DNA of 64,000 nucleotides, from contig NZ_CP012477.1 in assembly GCF_001281315.1 (NCBI RefSeq), forward strand, positions 186,001 to 250,000, read 5' to 3'. The notes below the pieces were generated by a model. That model was given only the letters and a program-made list of their open reading frames with translations, was not told the DNA's origin and did no database searches. Source of the DNA: Arthrobacter sp. ERGS1:01. GTDB taxonomy: Bacteria > Actinomycetota > Actinomycetes > Actinomycetales > Micrococcaceae. Below are positions 17,645 through 26,964 of the stretch, piece by piece. Numbering within the stretch: the first letter of the stretch is position 1; each line of letters begins with the position of its first letter. The position numbers and the translations under genes were made by a program.

Positions 17645-18712
17645 TTAGAGGAAGCGGTCCAGCAGGCTGGCTTCGGCAATGCGGGACAGGCCCTCACGCA
17701 CGGTGCGGGCGCGCAATTCGCCAATCCCGTCAACCACCATGAGCTCGTCGATCGTGGCCGCCATCAGGTTCTGCAGGCCGCCGAAGTGGTCCACCAGGCG
17801 TCCGGCCACCGCGCGCGGCACGGCCTTGAGCTCGGACACCAAGCGGTAGCCGCGGGGCTGGATGATCATTTCCAGGGAGTCTGAGGTGGGCAGCCCGACG
17901 ATCCCGGCAATCAGGTTCAGGTCGATGAGGTCGGCCTGGTCGATCTCCTGCAGGGCGGTGACGGCGGCGTCGACGTCGGTGACGTCCGGATCGGTGTAGT
18001 CGCGGATCACCATGTCCGCGCCCGAACCGCGCGTTGCCGACAATTCGTCCAGCTGCAGGGAAAGCAGCCGGCCGTCCGCGCCAAGTTCGAGCACGTACTG
18101 GGCGATTTCCTCGGAGATGCGGCGCACCATTTCGTGGCGTTGCAACGTCACGGCGACGTCGCGCACCGTGACCATGGCTTCGATTTCCAGGGCGGAGAGC
18201 GAACTCGTCACCTGGTCCAACCGGGCGCGGTAGCGTTCCAGCGTGGCCAGGGCCTGGTTGGCGCGGGCCAGCACCTTTTCCGAACCCTCCAGGACGTAGC
18301 GCAGCCCGTCCACGTACAGGGCGATGATCTGCATGGACTGGCTCACCGAAACCACGGGGAGGCCGGTCTGGATGGCGACGCGTTCGGCCGTGCGGTGCCG
18401 GGTGCCCGATTCCTGGGTCTCGATGCTGGGGTCCGGCACCAATTGGACGGCGGCGCGCAGGATCTTTGTCACGTCCTTGTCGCACACGATGGCGCCGTCC
18501 ATCTTGGCCAGTTCACGCAGCCGGGTGGGGGCAAAATCGATGCCGATTTCAAAACCGCCGGAGCAAAGGCTCTCCATGGTCTTGTCCATGCCGAGCACGA
18601 TCAATGCCCCCGTGCGCCCGCGAAGAATCCGTTCAAGCCCGTCGCGCAGCGGCGTTCCCGGGGCAACACGGGCAAGAGTAGCCTTGAGGGCCTCTTCGGG
18701 GCTGCGAAGCAT
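17645..18712 (-). CDS. disA: DNA integrity scanning diadenylate cyclase DisA
   Basis: Makes cyclic di-AMP from two ATP while scanning DNA; activity is blocked at branched DNA. The 355-residue protein has an N-terminal DAC domain with the DGA motif (MDGAIVCD) and the RHR motif (GTRHRTAERVA). A long helical spine and a C-terminal helix-hairpin-helix domain (FGGLQNLMAATIDELMVVDGIG) follow. ATG 18712 has AGAAGGA upstream, preferred to an in-frame start 12 codons earlier. It lies 79 bp downstream of radA on the same strand, a conserved pairing in which RadA modulates DisA in other Gram-positives. Confidence 0.95.
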   Translation of the reverse strand: MLRSPEEALKATLARVAPGTPLRDGLERILRGRTGALIVLGMDKTMESLCSGGFEIGIDFAPTRLRELAKMDGAIVCDKDVTKILRAAVQLVPDPSIETQESGTRHRTAERVAIQTGLPVVSVSQSMQIIALYVDGLRYVLEGSEKVLARANQALATLERYRARLDQVTSSLSALEIEAMVTVRDVAVTLQRHEMVRRISEEIAQYVLELGADGRLLSLQLDELSATRGSGADMVIRDYTDPDVTDVDAAVTALQEIDQADLIDLNLIAGIVGLPTSDSLEMIIQPRGYRLVSELKAVPRAVAGRLVDHFGGLQNLMAATIDELMVVDGIGELRARTVREGLSRIAEASLLDRFL

Positions 18713-18791
18713 TGACGAATCCTTCTTTTCAAGCGCGGGAATCCGCACAAGTCACAATGCCCATAATAGTGGGAACCGCCCGCATTTGCGG

Positions 18792-20189
18792 TTATTCGCC
18801 CCCGTGCAGCAGCAACTCCGTGGCCTCGGCAATGTGCTCAATCTGCTTGACCGTGAAATTGGGTGGAATGGTCCCGGGCCCGGCCGGGCTCAACGGGACC
18901 AGGGCATGGGTGAACCCCAGGCGGTGGGCCTCGTGGATGCGCTGGGTGATGCCCGGGACGGGGCGCACCTCCCCGGCCAGCCCCACCTCGCCAAACGCCA
19001 CCATTTTGTGGTGCACGGGCTTGTTGATCTTGGCCGAGGCGATGGCCAGGGCAACGGCCAAATCCATGGCCGGTTCGCTCAGTTTGGCCCCGCCCACCGT
19101 GGCCACGTAGCTGTCGTCGGAATCCAGGCGCACGCCGGCCCGCTGCTGCAGCACGGCCAGCAGCATGGCGACCCGGGCGGAATCGAGCCCGCTGGTGGTG
19201 CGGCGCGGCTGCGAACCCATGGACGGGGCCAGCAGTGACTGCACCTCCGCCAGTAGCGGGCGGCGCCCCTCCATGGTGACGGTGATGCAGGTCCCGGCCA
19301 CGGGACGGCTGGTGCGGGAGGTGAACAGGCCGCTGGGATCGGCCAGCCCCTCGATGCCGTCATCGGTCAGGTCAAAGCAGCCCACCTCGTCAGTTTGGCC
19401 GTACCTGTTCTTCACGGCCCGCAGCAGGCGCAGGCGCGAGTGGCGTTCGCCGTCGAACTGGCACACCACATCCACCAGGTGCTCCAGCAGGCGGGGGCCG
19501 GCAATGGAGCCGTCCTTCGTCACGTGCCCCACCAGCAGGGTGGTCATGTTCAGCCGCTTGGCGGCGGCAATGAGCGACGCCGCAACCTCGCGCACCTGCG
19601 AGACGCCGCCGGCGCTGCCATCCACCAGGGTGCTGCTGAACGTCTGCACGGAGTCCACGATCAGCAGGGCCGGCTGCACGGCCTCCACCTGGCCCAGGGC
19701 CGTACCGAGGTCGGTTTCGGCACCAAGGTAGAGGGTGTCGGCGACGGCGCCGATGCGTTCGGCGCGCAGCTTCACCTGGGCGGCGGATTCCTCGCCCGTC
19801 AGGTACAGGACCTTCTGCGGCTCCCGGCCGTGGTCGTTGCGGGCAAACTTGGCGGCCACGTCCAGCAGCAGCGTGGACTTGCCGACGCCTGGTTCCCCGG
19901 CCAGCAGGATCACGGCACCGGGCACCATGCCGCCGCCGAGCACGCGGTCCAGTTCCGGAACGCCCGTCAGGTTGTGGGCGGCCTTGGACGCGTCCACCTC
20001 GGAGATCAGCTGGGCGGGGTGCACCACGGTGGTCGCGGCGGTGGTGCGCACCACCACGGTGCCGATCTCCTCAACCGTGCCCCAGGCCTGGCATTCCCCG
20101 CAGCGGCCCACCCATTTGACCGCAGTCCAACCGCACTCAGTGCAGCGAAAATTTTGTCCGGTGTTGCTGCGAGCTGTCTTTGTTGCCAT
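18792..20189 (-). CDS. radA: DNA repair protein RadA (branch-migration ATPase)
   Basis: A hexameric RecA-like ATPase that processes recombination intermediates. The 465-residue protein has an N-terminal zinc finger with two Cys-X2-Cys pairs (CTECGW and CGECQAW), Walker A GEPGVGKST at about residue 100 and the RadA-specific KNRYG motif (usually KNRFG). The C-terminal Lon-like domain is inactive as a protease. The start is ATG 20189. TAGGGT sits exactly 6 nt before it, so a leaderless message is likely. The gene precedes disA. Length is normal for the family. Confidence 0.95.
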   Translation of the reverse strand: MATKTARSNTGQNFRCTECGWTAVKWVGRCGECQAWGTVEEIGTVVVRTTAATTVVHPAQLISEVDASKAAHNLTGVPELDRVLGGGMVPGAVILLAGEPGVGKSTLLLDVAAKFARNDHGREPQKVLYLTGEESAAQVKLRAERIGAVADTLYLGAETDLGTALGQVEAVQPALLIVDSVQTFSSTLVDGSAGGVSQVREVAASLIAAAKRLNMTTLLVGHVTKDGSIAGPRLLEHLVDVVCQFDGERHSRLRLLRAVKNRYGQTDEVGCFDLTDDGIEGLADPSGLFTSRTSRPVAGTCITVTMEGRRPLLAEVQSLLAPSMGSQPRRTTSGLDSARVAMLLAVLQQRAGVRLDSDDSYVATVGGAKLSEPAMDLAVALAIASAKINKPVHHKMVAFGEVGLAGEVRPVPGITQRIHEAHRLGFTHALVPLSPAGPGTIPPNFTVKQIEHIAEATELLLHGGE

Positions 20190-20271
20190 GGTTCAACCCT
20201 AGCGCCGAGCACCGACATCCCACCGCGTCTTCCAAACAGCGGGCGTCCGGGCACCGGGCAGCGGGCCGGGC

Positions 20272-21399
20272 TCAGAGCTTCGGCAGCAGGTCCCGGGCCT
20301 CGGCCGGATCCATCTTGGCCGTTTCCAGGATGTCCACCATGAGCGTGCGGAACAACAGCACCAGCGCCTCACCCTCCATCCGGGTGATTTCCAGGTTAGC
20401 CGGATGGAGCCGGGTGGCAATGTCGGCCAGCGAATCGCGGGCATGGCTGAGTGAGGCCTTCCCCGCACCGGCGGGGTCATGCGCCAGGGCCGCGGCCAGT
20501 TCGTCGACGGCGGCCGCGGACTCGCTCATGACCTCCGCAAGGTGCATGGTGCCGGCGTCGGACAACGCGGCATTGTTGATCACGCTGGTCAGCCGGCGGG
20601 CCAGGATCCGGCTGGAGCGCATGGCGTAGTCCACCCGCTCCATGAGCCGGGCCAGGCCGTCCACCTCCTCAAAATGCCTGCGGTACAAGGGCGAGAGCCG
20701 GGCAATTTCCACGGAGCTGCGCAAGCCCTGGCGCATGGAGTCAATGCGGGGCTGCAGATTCCGGGCCCGCACCAGCGCATGCCAGGCGGTGGTGGCGTCG
20801 TTGTACGACAACGCCGACGCGCATTCGCGCAGCACAATGGCCAGCTCGCCCAGCATGATCTTGAGGTCGTCCTTGGGCTCGCGCCGCGGATCCCGGGGCA
20901 CCAGCAGCGTGGCGGCCAGCGCAAAGCAACCGCCGACGACGGCGTCGATGCTGCGCGTGAACGGCCCGCCGACGGGGACGGGAAGCAACACCACCAGCAG
21001 GGACTGCAGGGCAAGCTGGGTGGTGAAAATGGCCCCGCTGTCCAGGAAACGGGCCAGCATCACCGAAAGGAACACCACCAGGGCCGCCTGCCAGATCCCG
21101 GATCCCAACCAGTGCAGCAGCGCATCCCCCACCGCAATGCCGATGGTGCAGCCAAGCCCCACCTCCAGGACCCGGCGCAGGCGCGGATCCCGCGAAAACC
21201 CGAGGGCGATGATGGCGCTCGTGGCGGCGAACAACGGCCCGTGATGGCCCAGCACCCGCTCGGAGAAGAAATAAGCGCCCACGGCACAGACGGTGATCAG
21301 CAGGGCCGGCAGCAGCGAGTTGAAACTGCGCCGCAGCCCAAGGCGCACCCGCCGTTTCAGGAACAGCACGGTGGTCGCGGGCCTGCCAAACTCTGCCAT
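20272..21399 (-). CDS. FUSC/aromatic-acid-exporter-like membrane protein
   Basis: A 375-residue protein. The first about 165 residues hold six hydrophobic helices of the FUSC/DUF939 type (RSFNSLLPALLITVCAVGAY; HHGPLFAATSAIIALGFS). A long helical cytosolic domain follows (about 190-375) with conserved RLARLMERVDYAMRSSRIL-like coiled segments. ATG 21399 is preferred over a distant upstream start because TAGACT sits 7 nt before it, matching the leaderless pattern seen in this window. Homologues include ArgO-independent exporters of aromatic acids, but the cargo is unknown. It lies upstream of radA and divergent from pstS. Confidence 0.75.
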   Translation of the reverse strand: MAEFGRPATTVLFLKRRVRLGLRRSFNSLLPALLITVCAVGAYFFSERVLGHHGPLFAATSAIIALGFSRDPRLRRVLEVGLGCTIGIAVGDALLHWLGSGIWQAALVVFLSVMLARFLDSGAIFTTQLALQSLLVVLLPVPVGGPFTRSIDAVVGGCFALAATLLVPRDPRREPKDDLKIMLGELAIVLRECASALSYNDATTAWHALVRARNLQPRIDSMRQGLRSSVEIARLSPLYRRHFEEVDGLARLMERVDYAMRSSRILARRLTSVINNAALSDAGTMHLAEVMSESAAAVDELAAALAHDPAGAGKASLSHARDSLADIATRLHPANLEITRMEGEALVLLFRTLMVDILETAKMDPAEARDLLPKL

Positions 21400-21544
21400 G
21401 GGCACAAGTCTATGTCGGCGCGAACCCGCGCCCGGACAGCCTAAAGACGTCCCGGCCGTTAGCGCAAGGTGCCCACAACGGCCCCCGGCCATTAGCGCAA
21501 GGTGGGCCCCGCCGTCGTGCCTATCAACCAAAAGTCCCACCAGC

Positions 21545-21566
21545 GTTAACTTTCCGTTCACTTGAG
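21545..21566 (+). promoter_or_regulatory. candidate Pho box upstream of pstS
   Basis: Two 11-bp direct repeats, GTTAACTTTCC (21545-21555) and GTTCACTTGAG (21556-21566), match the GTTCACC-type repeats bound by actinobacterial PhoP. They lie about 80 bp before the pstS start, suggesting induction under phosphate limitation. Confidence 0.65.
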
Positions 21567-21645
21567 GTGGACCGTCGCTTCATGTGGCGCTCGTACCGTC
21601 TAAACGTAAGGAATTGCAAAATAACCCATCGAAGAGGTAAATCGA

Positions 21646-22764
21646 GTGAAGGCACTTCACATTGGCCGCGTGGCCGCAGTACTCGCAGTCGGCGCACTGG
21701 CACTGACGGCCTGTGGAACTGACAACGTTGTGAGCCCCGGCAACGGCGGCTCCACGTCTGCAGCAACCGGCGCTTCCGTCTCCGGCACCTTGACCGGTAC
21801 GGGTGCAACTTCCGTCTCCGCCGCCATGGACGCCTGGACCGCCGGCTTCACCGCCGCGAACCCCAACGCCAAGATCCAGTACTCTCCGGAAGGCTCCGGT
21901 GCCGGCCGCAAGGCACTGATCGCCGGCGCCGTGCAGTTCGCCGGCTCCGACGCCTACATGAAGGACGCAGAGCTCGCCAGCGCGAAGGCCAAGTGCGGCC
22001 CCGCCGGCGCCATTGACGTCCCCTGGTACATTTCCCCCATCGCCGTGACGTTCAACGTCCCCGGCGTGAAGGACCTCAAGCTCGACGCCGACACCATCGC
22101 GAAGATCTTCCGCGGCGACATCAAGAACTGGAACGACGCCGCCATCAAGGCCACGAACCCGTCGGTCACCCTGCCGAACCTGGCCATCACCCCCGTGCAC
22201 CGCTCGGACAACTCCGGCACCACGCAGAACTTCACGGACTACCTGGCCCAGGCCGCCAAGTCCGTCTGGACCGATGCAGCCTCCGGCGACTGGCCCACCT
22301 CCCTGCCGGGTGAAAACGCCAAGGGTACCGCCGGTGTCATCTCCACCGTCACCTCGACCTCCGGTGCCATCGCCTACGCCGACGATTCCGCCGTCACCGA
22401 CGCACTGGGCAAGGCCGAGCTGAAGGTTGGCGACAACTTCGTCGCGATCTCCGCCGAGGCCGCCGCCAAGGCCGTAGACCTGGCCACCCCGGTTGCCGGT
22501 CGTGGCGCCAACGACCTCTCCCTGAAGCTGGACCGCACCACGACCGAAGCCGGCGCCTACCCCGCCGTCCTCGTCTCCTACGGCGTGTTCTGCGCAACCT
22601 ACCCGGACGCCGCAACGGTTGACCTGGCAAAGGCATTCGGCAGCTACGTGGTCAGCACCGCCGGCCAGCAGACGGGTGCCCAGGCAGCCAAGAGCTCGCC
22701 GTTGTCCGCCGCCCTCGCCACCAAGGCACAGGCAGCAATCAACTCGATCACCGTCAGCAAGTAA
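21646..22764 (+). CDS. pstS: phosphate ABC transporter substrate-binding lipoprotein PstS
   Basis: Captures phosphate outside the membrane for PstCAB. The 372-residue protein has a lipoprotein signal peptide with lipobox LTAC (Cys at about residue 23) and a Ser/Thr/Gly linker. The mature domain contains ATSVSAAMDAW, GSGAGRKALI and SDNSGTTQNFTDY, which hold the phosphate-contacting Ser/Thr/Asp residues. GTG 21646 follows AGAGG. It is the first gene of pstSCAB, with a Pho-box-like direct repeat upstream. There is no phoU at the end of the operon. Confidence 0.96.
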   Translation: MKALHIGRVAAVLAVGALALTACGTDNVVSPGNGGSTSAATGASVSGTLTGTGATSVSAAMDAWTAGFTAANPNAKIQYSPEGSGAGRKALIAGAVQFAGSDAYMKDAELASAKAKCGPAGAIDVPWYISPIAVTFNVPGVKDLKLDADTIAKIFRGDIKNWNDAAIKATNPSVTLPNLAITPVHRSDNSGTTQNFTDYLAQAAKSVWTDAASGDWPTSLPGENAKGTAGVISTVTSTSGAIAYADDSAVTDALGKAELKVGDNFVAISAEAAAKAVDLATPVAGRGANDLSLKLDRTTTEAGAYPAVLVSYGVFCATYPDAATVDLAKAFGSYVVSTAGQQTGAQAAKSSPLSAALATKAQAAINSITVSK

Positions 22765-22794
22765 GTAACCAGGACGTCAAGCAAAGGGTAGAGA

Positions 22795-23727
22795 TTGTCC
22801 ACCACCAAGCTCAGCAGCGGTGTTGGCACCGGTCGCGCCGGAGATAAGGTTTTCTCCGGCGCGGCGCTCGGCGCCGGCGTCCTGATTCTCGTAGTTCTTT
22901 TTTCGGTCGCATTGTTCCTGTTTGTCCAGGCGCTGCCGGCGTTCTCCGCGAACCCGGCAGACGTGACGGGAGGGAACGGGTTCTTCCCCTACATCCTCCC
23001 GATCGTGATCGGCACGCTCATCGCGGCCGCCATCGCGCTGGTCATTGCGACCCCGATTGGTGTGGCGGTGGCCTTGTTCATCTCCCACTACGCACCGCGC
23101 AAGCTGGCCCACGGGCTCGGTTACCTGGTGGACCTCCTGGCCGCCATCCCGTCGGTTGTCTACGGCGCCTGGGGTGCAACGTTCCTTGCCAGCCAACTCA
23201 AGGAACCGTACCAATGGCTTGCGGACAACCTGGGTTGGATCCCGATTTTTGCCGGACCGGCCTCCGCCACCGCAAAAACCATGCTGACCGCCGGGATCGT
23301 GCTGGCCGTCATGGTCCTGCCGATCATTGCCTCGCTGTCGCGTGAAATCTTCATGCAGGCCCCCATGCTGCACCAGGAAGCGGCGTTGGCGCTGGGTGCC
23401 ACCCGTTGGGAAATGATCCGCATGGCCGTATTGCCGTTCGCCCGCGGCGGCATCATCAGCGCCGTCATGCTTGGCCTGGGCCGCGCCCTCGGTGAAACCA
23501 TGGCCGTGGCGCTGGTACTGTCCTCGGGGCCGCTGATCGGCAGCCTCATCCGGTCCGGCAACCAGACGGTCGCCGCCGAAATTGCCCTTAACTTCCCGGA
23601 GGCCTTCGGCCTGCGCCTGAACGAGCTGATCGCCGCCGGCCTGGTCCTGTTCTTCATCACCCTGGTAGTGAACGTGGTGGCCCGCTGGATCATCAGCCGC
23701 CACAAAGAATTCTCGGGAGCCAACTGA
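22795..23727 (+). CDS. pstC: phosphate ABC transporter permease PstC
   Basis: One of two membrane subunits of the high-affinity phosphate importer. The 310-residue protein has six membrane helices. The permease coupling loop is seen in LHQEAALALGATRWEMIRMAVLPFARGG (about residues 195-223), carrying the EAA-Gly signature that docks on PstB. The TTG start at 22795 follows AAAGGG. It begins 30 bp after pstS and overlaps pstA by one base (TGATG), so pstC and pstA are coupled. Confidence 0.95.
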   Translation: MSTTKLSSGVGTGRAGDKVFSGAALGAGVLILVVLFSVALFLFVQALPAFSANPADVTGGNGFFPYILPIVIGTLIAAAIALVIATPIGVAVALFISHYAPRKLAHGLGYLVDLLAAIPSVVYGAWGATFLASQLKEPYQWLADNLGWIPIFAGPASATAKTMLTAGIVLAVMVLPIIASLSREIFMQAPMLHQEAALALGATRWEMIRMAVLPFARGGIISAVMLGLGRALGETMAVALVLSSGPLIGSLIRSGNQTVAAEIALNFPEAFGLRLNELIAAGLVLFFITLVVNVVARWIISRHKEFSGAN

Positions 23728-24833
23728 TGTCCACTCTCATGAGCGAACGCAAAAGCTCCGCACTGACCCGCGGACGCCTGCCCAAGTACACCCCGTATGT
23801 GGTGGCCGGCTCCGCAATCGTGGTCGCCGCCGCCCTGATGTCACTCATCGGCTTCAACGCCTTCGGCTGGGGTGTCCTCTCGGCCATCCTGTTCGCACTT
23901 GGCACCGTGGTGAGCGCCGCCGTCGTCGAAGGCCGCCGCCGGGCAGTGGACAAGCTCGCCTCCGCCCTCGTGGTGGGTGCCTTCCTGGTGGCGCTGCTGC
24001 CGCTGGTCTCCGTCATTTGGACGGTGCTGGTCAACGGCATTCCGGGCCTCCTGTCGCCGGGCTTCCTGTCCACGTCGATGAACGGCGTGACGGGCATCCA
24101 GGACAACGCCGCCACGACAAACCACACCCCGGTGCTCGGTGGCGCCTACCACGCACTGATCGGCTCCGTGCTGATCACGCTCTGGGCCACCATCATCTCG
24201 GTGCCGGTGGGCCTGCTGACCTCCATCTACCTGGTTGAATACGGTGCCGGCAACAGGCTCTCGAAACTGATCACGTTCTTCGTGGACGTCATGACCGGCA
24301 TCCCCTCGATCGTGGCCGGCCTGTTCGCCGCGGCGTTCTTCGCCATGATCATGGGCCCCGGCACGAAGACCGGGTTCGTGGCCGCCGTCGCCCTCTCGGT
24401 GCTCATGATCCCCGTGGTGGTGCGCTCCAGCGAGGAAATGCTCAAGATCGTGCCCAACGAACTCCGCGAGGCCTCCTACGCCCTCGGTGTCCGCAAATGG
24501 CGCACCATCCTGAAGGTCGTCATTCCGACGGCGATCTCCGGCATCGCCTCCGGCGTCACCCTGGCCATTGCCCGCGTGATCGGCGAGACGGCTCCGCTGC
24601 TCGTGACGGCCGGCTTTGCCACGACCATCAACTACAACGTGTTCTCCGGCTGGATGGCGTCACTGCCCACGTTCATCTACACGCAGATCATGTCGCCCAC
24701 GTCGCCGTCGAACCCGGACCCGTCCAACCAGCGCGCCTGGGCCGCGGCCCTGCTGCTGATCCTGCTGGTCATGCTCCTGAACCTCGGCGCCCGCCTGGTG
24801 GCACGCATGTTCGCGCCAAAAACCGGCCGCTAA
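23727..24833 (+). CDS. pstA: phosphate ABC transporter permease PstA
   Basis: The second membrane subunit of the phosphate importer. At 368 residues it is longer than the common 280-300 because of an N-terminal extension with two extra hydrophobic segments (about 15-55 and 70-95), as in other actinobacterial PstA. The coupling loop [20 protein letters not shown] (EAA motif) lies at about residues 248-268. Its ATG overlaps the pstC stop. PstB follows 23 bp downstream. Confidence 0.95.
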   Translation: MSTLMSERKSSALTRGRLPKYTPYVVAGSAIVVAAALMSLIGFNAFGWGVLSAILFALGTVVSAAVVEGRRRAVDKLASALVVGAFLVALLPLVSVIWTVLVNGIPGLLSPGFLSTSMNGVTGIQDNAATTNHTPVLGGAYHALIGSVLITLWATIISVPVGLLTSIYLVEYGAGNRLSKLITFFVDVMTGIPSIVAGLFAAAFFAMIMGPGTKTGFVAAVALSVLMIPVVVRSSEEMLKIVPNELREASYALGVRKWRTILKVVIPTAISGIASGVTLAIARVIGETAPLLVTAGFATTINYNVFSGWMASLPTFIYTQIMSPTSPSNPDPSNQRAWAAALLLILLVMLLNLGARLVARMFAPKTGR

Positions 24834-24856
24834 AACGAAGAAACGGAATCAATCCC

Positions 24857-25636
24857 ATGTCTAAACGCATCGACGTCAGCGAGTTGAACGTCTACTACGG
24901 CGACTTCCTGGCCGTGGAAGACGTCAGCATCACCCTTGACGCGAAGTCCGTCACCGCCTTCATCGGCCCGTCCGGTTGCGGCAAGTCAACGTTCCTGCGC
25001 ACCCTGAACCGGATGCACGAGGTCATCCCCGGCGCCCGCGTCGAAGGCAAGGTGCTGCTCGACGGCGACAACCTGTACGGCGACGGCGTGGACCCCGTGA
25101 CGGTGCGCAGCCAGATCGGCATGGTGTTCCAGCGGCCCAACCCGTTCCCCACCATGAGCATCCGCGACAACGTGCTGGCCGGTGTGAAGCTCAACGGCCG
25201 CCGCATGTCCAAGTCCGACGCCGACGACCTCGTGGAATCCTCCCTGCAGGGCGCCAACCTGTGGAACGAGGTCAAGGACCGTCTTGGCAAGCCCGGATCC
25301 GGCCTCTCCGGCGGGCAGCAGCAGCGCCTGTGCATCGCCCGCGCCATCGCCGTCTCACCCGACGTGATCCTGATGGACGAGCCCTGCTCCGCCCTCGACC
25401 CGATCTCCACGCTCGCCATTGAGGACCTCATCAACGAGCTCAAGGACGAATACACCGTGGTGATCGTGACCCACAACATGCAGCAGGCCGCCCGCGTGTC
25501 CGACAAGACGGCGTTCTTCAACATCGCCGGCACGGGCAAGCCGGGCAAGCTCATCGAGTTCGCCGAAACCGCCACGATCTTCAACAACCCGGCGCAGAAG
25601 TCCACCGAGGACTACGTCTCCGGCCGCTTCGGATAA
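24857..25636 (+). CDS. pstB: phosphate ABC transporter ATP-binding protein PstB
   Basis: The ATPase that drives phosphate import. In the 259-residue protein, Walker A is [10 protein letters not shown] (about residue 37), the Q-loop is in [10 protein letters not shown], the ABC signature is [14 protein letters not shown], Walker B is [13 protein letters not shown], and the switch His is in [10 protein letters not shown]. The ATG at 24857 gives the standard PstB N-terminus; longer in-frame extensions are out of family. It ends pstSCAB and is followed by a large inverted repeat (25651-25723) that may terminate the operon. Confidence 0.96.
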   Translation: MSKRIDVSELNVYYGDFLAVEDVSITLDAKSVTAFIGPSGCGKSTFLRTLNRMHEVIPGARVEGKVLLDGDNLYGDGVDPVTVRSQIGMVFQRPNPFPTMSIRDNVLAGVKLNGRRMSKSDADDLVESSLQGANLWNEVKDRLGKPGSGLSGGQQQRLCIARAIAVSPDVILMDEPCSALDPISTLAIEDLINELKDEYTVVIVTHNMQQAARVSDKTAFFNIAGTGKPGKLIEFAETATIFNNPAQKSTEDYVSGRFG

Positions 25637-25650
25637 CCCACCCTTTTTCC

Positions 25651-25723
25651 ATGCGCACGACACGCGGGCGTACCTTGCGCTCCCTCGGGGGCTGCGCAAC
25701 GCGCACCGGTGTGTCGTGCGCAT
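25651..25723. terminator. cruciform-forming inverted repeat after pstB
   Basis: ATGCGCACGACAC (25651-25663) is complementary to 25711-25723. The 47-nt interior holds a second pairing (TTGCGC with GCGCAA), giving a two-level structure. It sits 15 bp after the pstB stop and may terminate or process the pst transcript. Confidence 0.5.
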
Positions 25724-25780
25724 TTCCGAAGGCATCCGAAACATTGTGTCGGCCACTGTGGTGCCGCATAGGCTGAAATC

Positions 25781-26893
25781 ATGACTACGCTTCCCGCCGT
25801 GCGCGGCGCCCACCTCGTTGGATCCATCAACCAGCCCACCGCGGAGGACACCCTGCGCGTCGTGGCCGGCAACCTGGGCGGCCATGTTGCGCGGATACCC
25901 GACGGCGAGGTTGGCGAACGCTTCCACTGGATCCTTTTCCAGGGTGCCGCGTTCGACGCCGTCGACGGCCTGGAGCGCGTCGCCATCGACCCGATCGTCG
26001 CCGCCGGTTTCGACGTCCGGCCGCTGACCCTCGACGGCAGTGTTCCGGCCGCGGAACTCGCCTTTGGACCGTTGGGTTACGCCGATGCGGCGCTGGCAAG
26101 CTACGCGGACTTCAAGGCCCTGCGCGACGCCGGCGTCATCGCGGCGGGAACCCGTTTCCAGGTGTGCGTGCCCACCCCTTTGGCGCCGCTTTCGGTATAC
26201 GTCACCCCGGCCGAACGGCCCGCCGTGTACCCCGCCTACGCGGCCGCGATCCGCCGCGAGATCGCCCAGATCGCCGCCGGCATTCCCGCAGCGGACCTGG
26301 CCATCCAGATCGACATGGCAACCGAGTTTTCCTACATCGAACAGGTGGGCGTGCGCGGCACGAAGCCCTTCCCCTGGTTCGTGGCGGGCCTCGCCGAAGG
26401 CGCCCAGGCGTCAACCGACGAGGTCATCGCCGGATGTGCCACCCTTGCCGCCGAGGCGGCCGCGTCGGTGCCCGACGCCGTACAGCTCGGCTTCCACCTT
26501 TGCTACGGCGACGTGGCCGAGAAGCACTTCGTGGAGCCCGCCGACGCCGCCAACCTGGTCGCCGTGGCCAACGCCCTTGCGGCCAAAGTGGCGCGCCCCA
26601 TCGAGTTCCTGCACCTGCCGGTCCCGATCGAGCGCGACGATGCGCAGTATTTTGCGCCCCTGCGCGGCCTCGCGTTGCACCCGGAAACCTCGCTTTTCCT
26701 CGGCCTGGTGCACCACGAAGATGGCACGGAGGGTGCGCTTCGCCGCCTGGCCGCTGCCCGGCCGGCACTGGCCGACGCCGGCCTCACCGAGTTGGGCATC
26801 GCCACCGAGTGCGGTTTTGGCAGGGGTCCCGCGGAACGCACGGCACCCCTGCTGCGCCTGCACGCGGACGTCATTGCGGCCGCGAACGCCTGA
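25781..26893 (+). CDS. MetE-like / UROD-superfamily TIM-barrel protein
   Basis: A 370-residue protein that resembles the C-terminal barrel of cobalamin-independent methionine synthase and the UROD superfamily. Evidence is weak motif similarity: GSINQPTAEDTLR at the N-terminus, IQIDMATEFSYIE mid-protein, FHLCYGDVAEKHF (the place of a zinc-ligand region in MetE) and IATECGFGRG near the end, where His, Cys and Glu could bind a metal. It lacks the N-terminal half of MetE. TAGGCT lies exactly 6 nt before the ATG, so the gene is probably leaderless and independent of pst. The reaction is unknown; a methyl-transfer or thiol-metal role is only a possibility. Confidence 0.6.
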   Translation: MTTLPAVRGAHLVGSINQPTAEDTLRVVAGNLGGHVARIPDGEVGERFHWILFQGAAFDAVDGLERVAIDPIVAAGFDVRPLTLDGSVPAAELAFGPLGYADAALASYADFKALRDAGVIAAGTRFQVCVPTPLAPLSVYVTPAERPAVYPAYAAAIRREIAQIAAGIPAADLAIQIDMATEFSYIEQVGVRGTKPFPWFVAGLAEGAQASTDEVIAGCATLAAEAAASVPDAVQLGFHLCYGDVAEKHFVEPADAANLVAVANALAAKVARPIEFLHLPVPIERDDAQYFAPLRGLALHPETSLFLGLVHHEDGTEGALRRLAAARPALADAGLTELGIATECGFGRGPAERTAPLLRLHADVIAAANA

Positions 26894-26899
26894 GCCTCC

Positions 26900-26964
26900 G
26901 TTGAGGGCCCAGATAATCCCCGCGTTGTCGACAACCGGTGCGGCGGATTATCCGGGCCCTCAAC
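26900..26964. repeat. type A palindromic repeat cluster 2
   Basis: GTTGAGGGCCCAGATAATCC (26900-26919) faces its reverse complement with one change (26945-26964), 25 bp apart. It lies between convergent genes, and the stop codon of the minus-strand gene falls within it. Confidence 0.8.
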
